A stretch of 8,561 bases of DNA from Acetobacteraceae bacterium (GTDB lineage: Bacteria; Pseudomonadota; Alphaproteobacteria; Acetobacterales; Acetobacteraceae). This document shows positions 1 to 6,519 of the stretch, piece by piece. A program made the position numbers and the translations under genes. The first letter of the stretch is position 1. Every line of letters begins with the position of its first letter. The notes beneath the pieces are model-generated. The model was given only the letters and a program-made list of their open reading frames with translations, did no database searches and was not told the origin of the DNA. The DNA lies in contig DAICYU010000013.1 of NCBI GenBank assembly GCA_027311485.1, positions 1 to 8,561 of the forward strand, read 5' to 3'.

Positions 1-149
1 GCGAGCAGTTGCGGGATTTCCTGCGCGACCGCGTCTCACCCATCGAAATGCCGGTGCGGGTGGACATCCGGGAGAGTTTGCCCAAGACGATGATCGGCAA
101 GTTGTCGCGGAAGGAACTGGTGCAGGAAGTCAACGCCAACGGCACTTGA
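1..149 (+). CDS. Acyl-CoA synthetase (AMP-forming), C-terminal end only
   Basis: Only the last 48 codons are present, read from base 3 to a TGA at 147-149; the gene begins before the window. The fragment contains LPKTMIGKLSRKEL, which matches the A10 motif of the adenylate-forming ligase superfamily. Its Lys (residue 33 of the fragment, in GK) is the residue that in this family contacts the acyl-adenylate during the first half-reaction. Such enzymes turn a free fatty acid, ATP and CoA into acyl-CoA, AMP and pyrophosphate. A regulator and all the beta-oxidation genes follow on the same strand, so a FadD-like fatty-acid ligase is the best reading. Forty-eight residues cannot fix chain-length preference, and another acid-CoA ligase is possible, so no symbol is given. 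Confidence 0.82.
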   Translation, partial: EQLRDFLRDRVSPIEMPVRVDIRESLPKTMIGKLSRKELVQEVNANGT

Positions 150-176
150 CGAGAGCTTGTTGACGTATACGGTATG
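146..176 (+). promoter_or_regulatory. Candidate promoter/operator region ahead of the MerR gene
   Basis: The 56 bases between the ligase stop and the regulator hold two copies of TTGACG (146-151 and 160-165, 14 bases apart) and a perfect 8-base palindrome CGTATACG at 164-171. The first TTGACG overlaps the ligase stop codon and looks like a -35 box. With the 19-base spacing typical of MerR-controlled promoters, the -10 would fall on GGTATG at 171-176, a poor match. MerR-family proteins bind short dyads lying between -35 and -10, so this is the natural place for an autoregulatory operator. The repeats are directly visible; the promoter and operator roles are inferred. Confidence 0.38.
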
Positions 177-205
177 AGCCGACAGTCCAGGTGGCGGAAC
201 AGGCA

Positions 206-616
206 ATGGCGGACACCCGGCTTTATACGGTGACGGAACTGGCCAAGGAACTGGGCATGACAGCCCGTGCCATTCGTTTCTATGAAGACAAGGGCTTGAT
301 CGCACCACAGCGCGTTGGAACGACACGGGTCTATTCGGTCCGCGATCGCGCCCGGATGATCCTGATTTTGCGCGGCAAGCGGCTTGGGTTCTCACTCAGC
401 ACAATCAGGGAATACCTCGACCTTTATGATGCGGACATCACCCAGCACGCGCAACTCCGCCTGCTGCTGACCGCCGTCGGCAAACGGCGGGACCAGCTTG
501 TCGCGCAGCGGCAGGCGATCGATGAGGCATTGGCCGAACTGGACGATATCGCCCGGCAGGCCGAAACCGCCCTGCAACCGGTTGAACAGCGGCCGCGCCG
601 AGCCGCAAACAGATGA
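206..616 (+). CDS. MerR-family transcriptional regulator (LiuR-like layout)
   Basis: This is a DNA-binding regulator of 136 residues if the ATG at 206 is used. A GTG at 191, in frame, would add five residues; neither start has a good Shine-Dalgarno, and ATG is preferred because the fold begins only a few residues later. The MerR helix-turn-helix spans about 8-32 (TVTELAKELGMTARAIRFYE), the wing with RVYS follows at about 41-44, and a long helix suited to coiled-coil dimerisation runs about 82-122. The tail is short and arginine-rich. There is no cysteine at all, which argues against metal or redox sensing as in MerR, CueR or SoxR. The size matches LiuR-type members, known to control branched-chain amino acid and fatty-acid catabolism in proteobacteria. 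Its place between the ligase and the thiolase suggests it controls this cluster, perhaps in response to an acyl-CoA; ligand and targets are inferred. Confidence 0.9.
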   Translation: MADTRLYTVTELAKELGMTARAIRFYEDKGLIAPQRVGTTRVYSVRDRARMILILRGKRLGFSLSTIREYLDLYDADITQHAQLRLLLTAVGKRRDQLVAQRQAIDEALAELDDIARQAETALQPVEQRPRRAANR

Positions 617-620
617 GGAG
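615..620 (+). promoter_or_regulatory. Ribosome binding site of the thiolase gene
   Basis: GAGGAG lies six bases before the ATG at 627 and overlaps the regulator's TGA stop at 614-616. It fixes the thiolase start at 627, although the frame stays open back to 498 inside the regulator gene. The overlap suggests translation of the two genes may be coupled. Confidence 0.75.
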
Positions 621-626
621 ATTGCC

Positions 627-1763
627 ATGAGCCATGCCGTGATCGCGGGCTACGCACGCTCGCCTTTTCATTTTGCCAGCAAGGGCGCGCTGGCGCGGGT
701 GCGGCCCGACGATATGGCGGCGCAGGTGGTGCGTGCGCTGATCAACCGCAGCGGTGTGAAGCCCGAGGATATCGAGGATATTATTGTCGGCTGCGCCTTT
801 CCGGAGGGTGAGCAGGGATTGAACGTCGCCCGCCTGATCGGGCTGCTTGCTGACCTGCCGCTGTCCGTTGCCGGTTGCACGGTAAACCGGTTCTGCGGGT
901 CGTCGATGCAGTCGATCCACATGGCCGCGGGCCAGATCGCACTGGGCGCCGGGGACGTGTTCATTTGCGCCGGGATCGAAAGCATGAGCCGCGTGCCGAT
1001 GATGGGCTACAATCCGCTGCTGAATCCGGCGCTGATGCAGTCCCGGCCGGAGGCGTATATCAGCATGGGAGAGACGGCGGAAAACGTTGCGCGCAAGTGG
1101 CAAATTCCGCGTGCGGAGCAGGAGGCGTTTGCTGTGCGCAGCCATCGGCTGGCCGCCGCTGCTGTCACCGCCGGCAAGCTGACGGACGAAATCGTGCCGA
1201 TCACCGGCAAGGGCGGCACGGTGGATCGGGATGGTTGCATCCGGCCGGATACCTCGGCCGAGGGACTGGCGGGCCTGAAGCCGGCCTTCGATAAGGATGG
1301 CACGGTGACGGCGGGCACAGCATCGCCGCTGACCGATGGCGCCGCGGCGGTGCTGGTGTGCAGCGAAGCCTATGCCGAGAGGAACGGGCTGCGTCCGCTG
1401 GCGCGCATCGCGTCCATCGCCGTGGCCGGCTGCGCGCCGGAGGTGATGGGCATCGGGCCGGTTGCGGCGACGCAGAAGGCGCTCGCCCGTGCGGGTATCG
1501 ACATCGGCAAGATCGATGTTGTCGAACTGAACGAAGCCTTTGCCAGCCAGGCGCTGGCTTGCGCGCGGGAGCTGGGCATTCGGGACGAAACACTGAACCT
1601 TGACGGCGGGGCAATCGCGTTGGGGCATCCACTGGGCGCGACAGGGGCGCGGATCACCGGCAAGGCGGCGTCATTGCTGGCGCGGGAGGGCGGGCGGTAT
1701 GCCCTGGCGACGCAGTGCATCGGCGGCGGTCAGGGGATCGCCACCATCCTGGAACGCGTGTGA
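627..1763 (+). CDS. fadA: Acetyl-CoA C-acyltransferase (3-ketoacyl-CoA thiolase)
   Basis: A 378-residue thiolase, full length for the family. It cleaves 3-ketoacyl-CoA with CoA into acetyl-CoA and a shortened acyl-CoA, the last step of each beta-oxidation turn, in the cytoplasm. The catalytic residues are all present: nucleophilic Cys90 in NRFCGSSMQ, the NEAFA motif with Asn302, His334 in GHPLGATGAR and the acid/base Cys364 in CIGGGQG. The TAGTASPLTDGAA stretch (228-240) resembles FadA/FadI degradative thiolases. The start is set by GAGGAG six bases upstream and by the family's usual N-terminus (a short strand, then RSPF). It begins 10 bases after the regulator stop, and its TGA shares one base with the next start. 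Beta-ketoadipyl or biosynthetic thiolases are alternatives on sequence alone, but the hydroxyacyl dehydrogenase/hydratase and FadE neighbours make FadA much the likelier call. Confidence 0.95.
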   Translation: MSHAVIAGYARSPFHFASKGALARVRPDDMAAQVVRALINRSGVKPEDIEDIIVGCAFPEGEQGLNVARLIGLLADLPLSVAGCTVNRFCGSSMQSIHMAAGQIALGAGDVFICAGIESMSRVPMMGYNPLLNPALMQSRPEAYISMGETAENVARKWQIPRAEQEAFAVRSHRLAAAAVTAGKLTDEIVPITGKGGTVDRDGCIRPDTSAEGLAGLKPAFDKDGTVTAGTASPLTDGAAAVLVCSEAYAERNGLRPLARIASIAVAGCAPEVMGIGPVAATQKALARAGIDIGKIDVVELNEAFASQALACARELGIRDETLNLDGGAIALGHPLGATGARITGKAASLLAREGGRYALATQCIGGGQGIATILERV

Positions 1764-4069
1764 TGAGCGGCGCTGTATCATCTGGCGCGATCCGCAAGGT
1801 GGGCGTGGTCGGCGCCGGCACCATGGGGGCGGGGATCGCCGCGCAGGTCGCCAATGCTGGCGTGCCCGTGGTGTTGCTGGACATCGTCCCGGCCGGCGCC
1901 AATGATCGCTCGGTGCTAGCGAAATCGGCGGTCGAAAAGCTGCGCAAGGCCGAACCCGCCGCATTCATGCATGACGGCGCGGCAAAGCTGATCGAAACCG
2001 GCAACCTGGACGACGACCTTGGCAAGCTGGCCGATTGCGATTGGATCATCGAGGCGGTGCTCGAACGGCTGGACGTCAAGCAGGCGCTGTATCATCGGCT
2101 GCAGGCGGTGCGGCGGCCAGGAACGGCGATCAGCTCCAACACCTCCACCATCGCGCTGAAATGGCTGACGCAGGGGATGGGCGAGGCGTTCCGCCGCGAC
2201 TTCCTGATCACCCATTTTTTCAACCCGCCCCGCTATATGCGGCTGATGGAACTTGTCGCCGGGGCAGACACCGACCCGGGGCTGGCCGATCGCGTGGCCA
2301 GCTTCGCCGACCGGGCGCTGGGCAAAAGCGTGGTGCGCTGCAACGACAGCCCGGGCTTCATCGCCAATCGCCTGGGCATCTACTGGCTGCAATGCGCTTT
2401 GGTCGAGGCAATCGACCAAGGACTGACGGTCGAGGAAGCGGATGCCATCGTCGGGCCGCCGATGGGCATTCCGAAGACCGGCGTGTTCGGGCTGATGGAT
2501 CTCGTGGGCATCGATCTGGGACCGCAGGTCAACGCCTCCATGCGCGATCGCGACGTGCCGCTGATCGGGCGGATGATCGAACAGGGGCTGACCGGACGGA
2601 AGGGCAAAGGCGGCTTCTACCGGATGGACCGTTCGGGCGGCGGCCGCGCCATGATGGCGATCGATCTGCGAACCGGCGAATACCGGGCCGAACGGAAGCC
2701 GGTTCTGCCGGAACTGGAACGAGGGGCGGAGGACCTGCGCGCCCTGCTGTCGGCACCCGGCAAAGCAGGGACCTATGCGTTTCGCGTGCTGGGACAGACG
2801 ATCGCCTATGCGGCGACGTTGATCCCCGAAGCGGCCGCGTCCGTTGCTGATATCGACGAAGCGATGCGACTGGGCTACGCGTGGCGGTGGGGTCCGTTCG
2901 AGCTGGCCGACAGGGTGGGTGCCGGATGGCTGGCAGAGCGGCTGGCGGCCCATGGGATGGCGGTGCCGAAGCTGCTGGCCGATGCGGCGGACAAGCGCTT
3001 CTATCGCGTGGCCTCTGGTCAGCGCCAATGCCTTGGGCTGGACGGCGAATACCACGATGTCCACCGCGCGCCGGGCGTCTTTCTGCTGGACGATGTGAAA
3101 GCAGCAGCGAAGCCGGTCCTGAAGAACGCCTCGGCCGCGCTGTGGGACATCGGCGATGGCGTGGCGTGCTTTGAGTTCACCTCCAAGTCAAACGCGCTTG
3201 ACGACAAGATCATCGAACTGCTCGGCAAGACGATCGAGGTGGTCAGGACGTCGTTCAAAGCCCTGGTGATCTACAATGAGGGCAGCAATTTCTCGCTTGG
3301 CGCGAACCTGGGGCTGGCGCTGTTCGCCGCCAACATCGCCGCCTGGGGTGAAATCGAGAAGCTGATCGCCGCCGGGCAACAGACCTACAAGGCGCTGAAA
3401 TACGCCCCCTTCCCCGTCGTGGCGGCGCCGGCCGGGATGGCGCTGGGCGGCGGGTGTGAGATCGTGCTGCATGCCGATGCGGTGCAAGCGCATGCGGAGA
3501 CGTATCTGGGCCTGGTGGAATGCGGTGTCGGCCTGGTGCCCGGCTGGGGCGGCTGCGGTGAGATGCTGGCGCGCTGGCGGGCGGAGCCGAAACTGCCGCG
3601 CGGACCGATGCCGGCACCGGCGAAGGTGTTTGAAACGATCAGCACCGCGGACGTTTCGAAATCCGCGCATCAGGCAATGGAGAAGAAGTTCCTGCGCCTG
3701 ACCGACGGCATCACGATGAACCGCGACCGGCTGTTGGCGGATGCGAAGCTGCGGGCGCTGAGCCTTGTGGATGGCTATACACCACCGAAACCGCCGGAAT
3801 TTGTCCTGCCCGGGCCGGGCGGCAAGGCAGCGCTGAACGCGGCGGCGTCCGGCTTCCATCGGCGCGGGATCGCGACCGATCATGATCTGATCGTGGCCGA
3901 CGCACTGGCCGAAGTACTGACCGGCGGCGACACCGACATCATCGATACGGTCAATGAGCAGCAGGTGATGGACCTGGAGCGGAAGGCGTTCATGCGGCTG
4001 GCCCGAACGGCACCAACGCTGGCGCGGATCGAGTACACATTGGAAACGGGGAAGCCGTTACGGAATTGA
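1763..4069 (+). CDS. fadN: 3-hydroxyacyl-CoA dehydrogenase / enoyl-CoA hydratase fusion (FadN type)
   Basis: A 768-residue bifunctional enzyme for the two middle steps of beta-oxidation. The N-terminal half is an NAD-dependent L-3-hydroxyacyl-CoA dehydrogenase: Rossmann loop GAGTMGAGIA at 17-26, Ser125 in SSNTS, catalytic His151 in HFFNP, partner Glu163, and Asn202 in PGFIANRL. Two C-terminal dehydrogenase helical domains follow, with TGRKGKGGFY at 277-286 and a second unit around 335-385. The hydratase domain starts near 460; it keeps the oxyanion segment NFSLGANLG (509-517) and both catalytic glutamates, Glu566 in LGGGCE and Glu586 in LGLVE. A helical tail runs from about 605 to the end. 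This dehydrogenase-first order is the reverse of E. coli FadB/FadJ and matches Bacillus subtilis FadN. The start overlaps the thiolase stop (TGATG), with only a weak GGAACG upstream, so translational coupling is likely. The frame is open from 1715, but that would run inside fadA. Confidence 0.95.
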   Translation: MSGAVSSGAIRKVGVVGAGTMGAGIAAQVANAGVPVVLLDIVPAGANDRSVLAKSAVEKLRKAEPAAFMHDGAAKLIETGNLDDDLGKLADCDWIIEAVLERLDVKQALYHRLQAVRRPGTAISSNTSTIALKWLTQGMGEAFRRDFLITHFFNPPRYMRLMELVAGADTDPGLADRVASFADRALGKSVVRCNDSPGFIANRLGIYWLQCALVEAIDQGLTVEEADAIVGPPMGIPKTGVFGLMDLVGIDLGPQVNASMRDRDVPLIGRMIEQGLTGRKGKGGFYRMDRSGGGRAMMAIDLRTGEYRAERKPVLPELERGAEDLRALLSAPGKAGTYAFRVLGQTIAYAATLIPEAAASVADIDEAMRLGYAWRWGPFELADRVGAGWLAERLAAHGMAVPKLLADAADKRFYRVASGQRQCLGLDGEYHDVHRAPGVFLLDDVKAAAKPVLKNASAALWDIGDGVACFEFTSKSNALDDKIIELLGKTIEVVRTSFKALVIYNEGSNFSLGANLGLALFAANIAAWGEIEKLIAAGQQTYKALKYAPFPVVAAPAGMALGGGCEIVLHADAVQAHAETYLGLVECGVGLVPGWGGCGEMLARWRAEPKLPRGPMPAPAKVFETISTADVSKSAHQAMEKKFLRLTDGITMNRDRLLADAKLRALSLVDGYTPPKPPEFVLPGPGGKAALNAAASGFHRRGIATDHDLIVADALAEVLTGGDTDIIDTVNEQQVMDLERKAFMRLARTAPTLARIEYTLETGKPLRN

Positions 4070-4079
4070 TGTGTGGTGC

Positions 4080-4106
4080 CATGGCCCGGATCGACCCCGG
4101 GCCATG
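4080..4106 (+). repeat. Strong inverted repeat after fadN
   Basis: A perfect 10-base stem, CATGGCCCGG (4080-4089) with CCGGGCCATG (4097-4106), closes a 7-base loop 11 bases after the fadN stop. No run of T follows, so it is not a classical intrinsic terminator. It may stabilise the upstream mRNA, terminate weakly, or be a copy of a dispersed palindromic repeat. A second segment at 4135-4143 can compete for its right arm. Confidence 0.6.
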
Positions 4107-4130
4107 AGAACCGAACGATGAACCGTGAAA

Positions 4131-4143
4131 CCCCGGCCCGGGG
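4131..4143 (+). repeat. GC-rich segment complementary to the upstream hairpin
   Basis: CCCCGGCCCGGGG can fold weakly on itself (CCCC with GGGG). Its GGCCCGGGG (4135-4143) is also the exact reverse complement of CCCCGGGCC at 4095-4103, which forms the loop edge and right arm of the preceding hairpin. The two pairings exclude each other. Whether this matters for fadE expression is unknown. Confidence 0.4.
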
Positions 4144-4201
4144 ATGGCAGCAGGCACTCGCCGCTGGCCAGGACGACAGGCACGACGCAAGTCGGCGATG
4201 C

Positions 4202-4207
4202 AAGGAG
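4202..4207 (+). promoter_or_regulatory. Ribosome binding site of fadE
   Basis: AAGGAG sits seven bases before the ATG at 4215. It settles the start there and not at 4125, where the open frame begins inside the repeat-bearing gap without any such site. Confidence 0.75.
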
Positions 4208-4214
4208 ACGGACG

Positions 4215-6005
4215 ATGCAGACCTACAAAGCCCCTTTGCGCGACATGCGCTTCGTGCTGCACGAACTGCATGACAGCGCCAGCCTGACGCGGTTGCACGG
4301 GCTGGAAGACGTTTCCCCCGACCTGATGGACAGCATCCTGGAGGAGGCTGCCAAGGTTGCGGAAGACGTGTTGCTGCCGATCAACGCCAGCGGTGACGAG
4401 GCCGGCTGCGTGCTGGAAAACGGCGTCGTGCGCACGCCAAAGGGATTTAGGCAGGCTTACGATACATTCCGCGCCGGCGGCTGGACCGCCGTTTCCGCCG
4501 ACCCGCGCTGGGGCGGCCAGGGCCTGCCGGAAAGCGTCAACAAACTCATCGAGGAAATGATCTGCTCGGCCAACCTAGCCTTCAGCCTGTATCCCGGCCT
4601 GACTCATGGGGCGTATCAGGCGATCGCCGCGCATGGGTCCGACGCGCTGAAGGACCGTTACCTACCCAAGATGATCGACGGCACGTGGTCAGGCACGATG
4701 TGCCTGACGGAAGCGCATTGCGGCACCGATCTGGGCATGCTGCGCACGCGCGCAGTGCCGCAGGCGGACGGCAGCTACCGGATCAGCGGCTCAAAGATCT
4801 TCATCAGCGCCGGTGAGCATGACCTGACGGAGAATATCATTCACCTGGTGCTGGCCCGGATGCCGGACGCGCCGCCCGGCACACGCGGCATCAGCCTGTT
4901 CCTGGTGCCGAAATTCATCCCCACCGACGATGGCCGGCCCGGCGCCCGCAACGGCGTGATCTGCACCGCGATCGAGCACAAGATGGGCATCAAGGGCAGT
5001 GCCACCTGCCAACTGACGTTCGAGGACGCGACCGGCTGGCTGGTCGGTGCGCCGAACAAGGGGCTGGCAAACATGTTCACCATGATGAACAGTGAACGCC
5101 TGTCGGTCGGCATCCAGGGCCTGGGCGCCGCCGAGACCAGCTACCAGAGCGCGGTGACCTACGCTCGCGACCGCATCCAGGGCCGCAGCCTGGCCGGCGT
5201 GAAGGACCCGGAGAAGGCCGCCGATCCGATCATCGTCCACCCCGATGTCCGCCGCATGCTGCTGACGATCCGTGCGTATACGGAAGGATGCCGGGCGCTG
5301 GGGGGGTGGGTGTCACGGCAGCTGGATGAGATGGAACGGGCGAATGATCCAGAGGTCCGCAAGCACGCCGAGGACTTTACCGCGCTGATGACGCCGGTGG
5401 TGAAAGCGCTGTTCACCGACCTGGGGTTTGAGGCCACCAATATCGGCATGCAGGTCTATGGCGGCCACGGCTACATCCGCGACCACGGGATGGAACAGCT
5501 GGTCCGCGACGCCCGCATCTCGATGATCTACGAAGGCACGAACGGCATCCAGGCGCTGGACCTTGTCGGGCGCAAGCTGCCGCAGGGCGCGGGACGCATG
5601 CTGCGCACGTTCTTCCACCCGGTGAACGATTTCATCGAACGGAACAGCGGCCATCCGATGCTGGGCGACATGATCAAGGGCTTTGGCAAGGCTTTCGGCG
5701 CCCTGCAACTCGCCACAGCGCAGATCGCGGCGAAGGGCATGGCGGATCCGGAGGAAGCGGGTGCCGCTGCGACCGAATATCTGCGCCTGTTCGGCCTCGT
5801 GGCCGTCGGCTTCATGTGGGCACGTTCGGCGGTGATCGCGGTCGAAAAGCTGGCGCGCCCGGACGCGGACACTGCTTTCTACAAGGCGAAGCTGACGACC
5901 GCTCGTTTCTATATGGAACGGATTCTGCCGCAGGTGGCAGGACTGCTGACGGCGATCAAGGCAGGCAAGACGGCAATGATGGAGATGGAGGAAGCGGCGT
6001 TCTGA
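4215..6005 (+). CDS. fadE: Acyl-CoA dehydrogenase with extra C-terminal domain (FadE type)
   Basis: A 596-residue flavoprotein that performs the first oxidation of beta-oxidation, making trans-2-enoyl-CoA and passing electrons to electron-transfer flavoprotein. In order: an N-terminal segment with MQTYKAPLRDMRF, the helical acyl-CoA dehydrogenase N-domain (about 35-155), the middle beta domain with CLTEAHCGTDLG (163-174), and the C-terminal helical domain with QVYGGHGYIRDHG (413-425). The catalytic base is Glu440 in MIYEGTNGIQ. About 130 further residues (465-596) form the extra C-terminal domain seen in the roughly 600-residue acyl-CoA dehydrogenase group, which includes B. subtilis FadE (594 residues); E. 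coli FadE is longer and differs. The start rests on AAGGAG seven bases upstream and on the family's usual opening. A 145-base gap separates it from fadN, so it may share the transcript or have its own promoter; I saw no clear promoter there. Confidence 0.95.
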   Translation: MQTYKAPLRDMRFVLHELHDSASLTRLHGLEDVSPDLMDSILEEAAKVAEDVLLPINASGDEAGCVLENGVVRTPKGFRQAYDTFRAGGWTAVSADPRWGGQGLPESVNKLIEEMICSANLAFSLYPGLTHGAYQAIAAHGSDALKDRYLPKMIDGTWSGTMCLTEAHCGTDLGMLRTRAVPQADGSYRISGSKIFISAGEHDLTENIIHLVLARMPDAPPGTRGISLFLVPKFIPTDDGRPGARNGVICTAIEHKMGIKGSATCQLTFEDATGWLVGAPNKGLANMFTMMNSERLSVGIQGLGAAETSYQSAVTYARDRIQGRSLAGVKDPEKAADPIIVHPDVRRMLLTIRAYTEGCRALGGWVSRQLDEMERANDPEVRKHAEDFTALMTPVVKALFTDLGFEATNIGMQVYGGHGYIRDHGMEQLVRDARISMIYEGTNGIQALDLVGRKLPQGAGRMLRTFFHPVNDFIERNSGHPMLGDMIKGFGKAFGALQLATAQIAAKGMADPEEAGAAATEYLRLFGLVAVGFMWARSAVIAVEKLARPDADTAFYKAKLTTARFYMERILPQVAGLLTAIKAGKTAMMEMEEAAF

Positions 6006-6011
6006 TATCAA

Positions 6012-6026
6012 CGGCCCTTCGGGCCG
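6012..6026 (+). terminator. Small hairpin after fadE, possible weak terminator
   Basis: CGGCCC and GGGCCG form a 6-base GC stem around TTC, six bases after the fadE stop. The position suits the end of the fad transcript, but no T tract follows, so intrinsic termination would be weak; it may instead protect the 3' end. Confidence 0.35.
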
Positions 6027-6256
6027 GCTGGTATGCGCGCGGGGTTGGTGGGGCGGCAGCGCGCGAAACCAATAAAATACCATGGGTGGACGGCCATTTG
6101 AAAAGCAGTCAATCCGTCGGGTTGCTGGTATGAGCCACGTCCGGCGGCCTCACCAAATCGTTCAAGTCGGGTTTGATCGGGATCAACGATCTGCGGAAGG
6201 ATACATTGGCTGCATACGCATCCGTTGCGGTGATTTCTCGCCGGGGAGGATACGTT
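6027..6256. other. Intergenic stretch with no convincing gene
   Basis: About 230 bases without a supportable coding region; reading frames here lack ribosome binding sites and recognisable protein motifs. It contains the perfect palindrome TTGATCGGGATCAA (6173-6186) and two near-identical decamers, AGGATACATT (6198-6207) and AGGATACGTT (6247-6256), the second overlapping the ribosome binding site of the small gene that follows. TAAAAT at 6073-6078 could be a -10 box but has no matching -35. I could not identify a promoter with confidence. Confidence 0.5.
6173..6186. repeat. Perfect palindrome TTGATC-GG-GATCAA
   Basis: Two 6-base arms separated by two bases, 70 bases before the start of the small cysteine-rich gene. 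The symmetry suits a dimeric repressor site, but no regulator can be assigned, and GATC-containing palindromes can occur by chance. Confidence 0.35.
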
Positions 6257-6472
6257 ATGATATCGAAATTACGGGCCCTTTGGTCCAGGCACGTCGTCAG
6301 TGAAGTGCCAGACGAGCAGTCCGCCTGCCTTGAGTGTGGGATCGTTCGATGCGAGGCCGACCGGTATGATGCCTGTCCTTTCCGCCTGCAGCGTCAGTCC
6401 GAACTGACTGAGTTGAGAGCGCGGTGCCAGCCAAAATCCGACCAAAACACTGTGGAAAGCGCCGCTGAGTAA
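6257..6472 (+). CDS. Small cysteine-rich protein, unknown function
   Basis: A 71-residue frame from ATG at 6257 to TAA at 6470-6472. GGGGAGGA ends six bases before the ATG, one of the best ribosome binding sites in the window. The protein opens with a basic, tryptophan-containing helix-like stretch (MISKLRALWSRHVV), then has cysteines at 24, 27, 32 and 40 in the pattern C-x2-C-x4-C-x7-C (CLECG...C...ACPFRL), plus Cys57, and a polar tail. Four spaced cysteines suggest a small metal-binding (zinc) module, which is inference. There is no signal peptide or membrane segment. By hand count about two thirds of third codon positions are G or C, biased but apparently less than in the neighbouring genes. 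It lies alone between two convergent operons. I do not recognise a named family. A chance frame is possible, but the start signal and cysteine spacing argue for a real gene. Confidence 0.55.
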   Translation: MISKLRALWSRHVVSEVPDEQSACLECGIVRCEADRYDACPFRLQRQSELTELRARCQPKSDQNTVESAAE

Positions 6473-6519
6473 CTCGGCTGGAACGACGCCTGGCTATCGT
6501 CAGCGGGTTGGAACGGCCT
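6473..6519. other. Junction between convergent genes
   Basis: A 47-base gap where the small + strand gene and the - strand TPR gene meet. CCGCTGA (6462-6468, in the end of the small gene) and TCAGCGG (6500-6506) are complementary, but the loop would be 31 bases long and there is no T tract on either strand. No clear terminator is visible. Confidence 0.35.

Noticed and set aside
498..626. Upstream extension of the thiolase reading frame
   Set aside because: It would overlap the regulator gene by 119 bases; the ATG at 627 has GAGGAG at the right distance and matches the family's N-terminus.
438..1628. Long open frame on the - strand opposite the thiolase gene
   Set aside because: It is arginine- and histidine-rich low-complexity protein typical of an antisense frame in GC-rich DNA, has no recognisable domain, and lies wholly over the well-supported regulator and thiolase genes.
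1916..3064. 382-codon open frame on the - strand opposite fadN
   Set aside because: It mirrors the fadN reading frame and shows no protein motifs; fadN has all its catalytic residues.
3188..3883. 231-codon open frame on the - strand opposite the hydratase half of fadN
   Set aside because: It is a frame shadow with biased composition and no domain or start signal.
5313..6083. 256-codon open frame on the - strand opposite the end of fadE
   Set aside because: It runs across the strongly supported FadE C-terminus, including the catalytic Glu region, and has a histidine/arginine-rich shadow composition.
6003..6133. Possible + strand gene running out of fadE (open frame 5816-6133)
   Set aside because: Most of it is the shifted frame inside fadE, with no ribosome binding site or motif.
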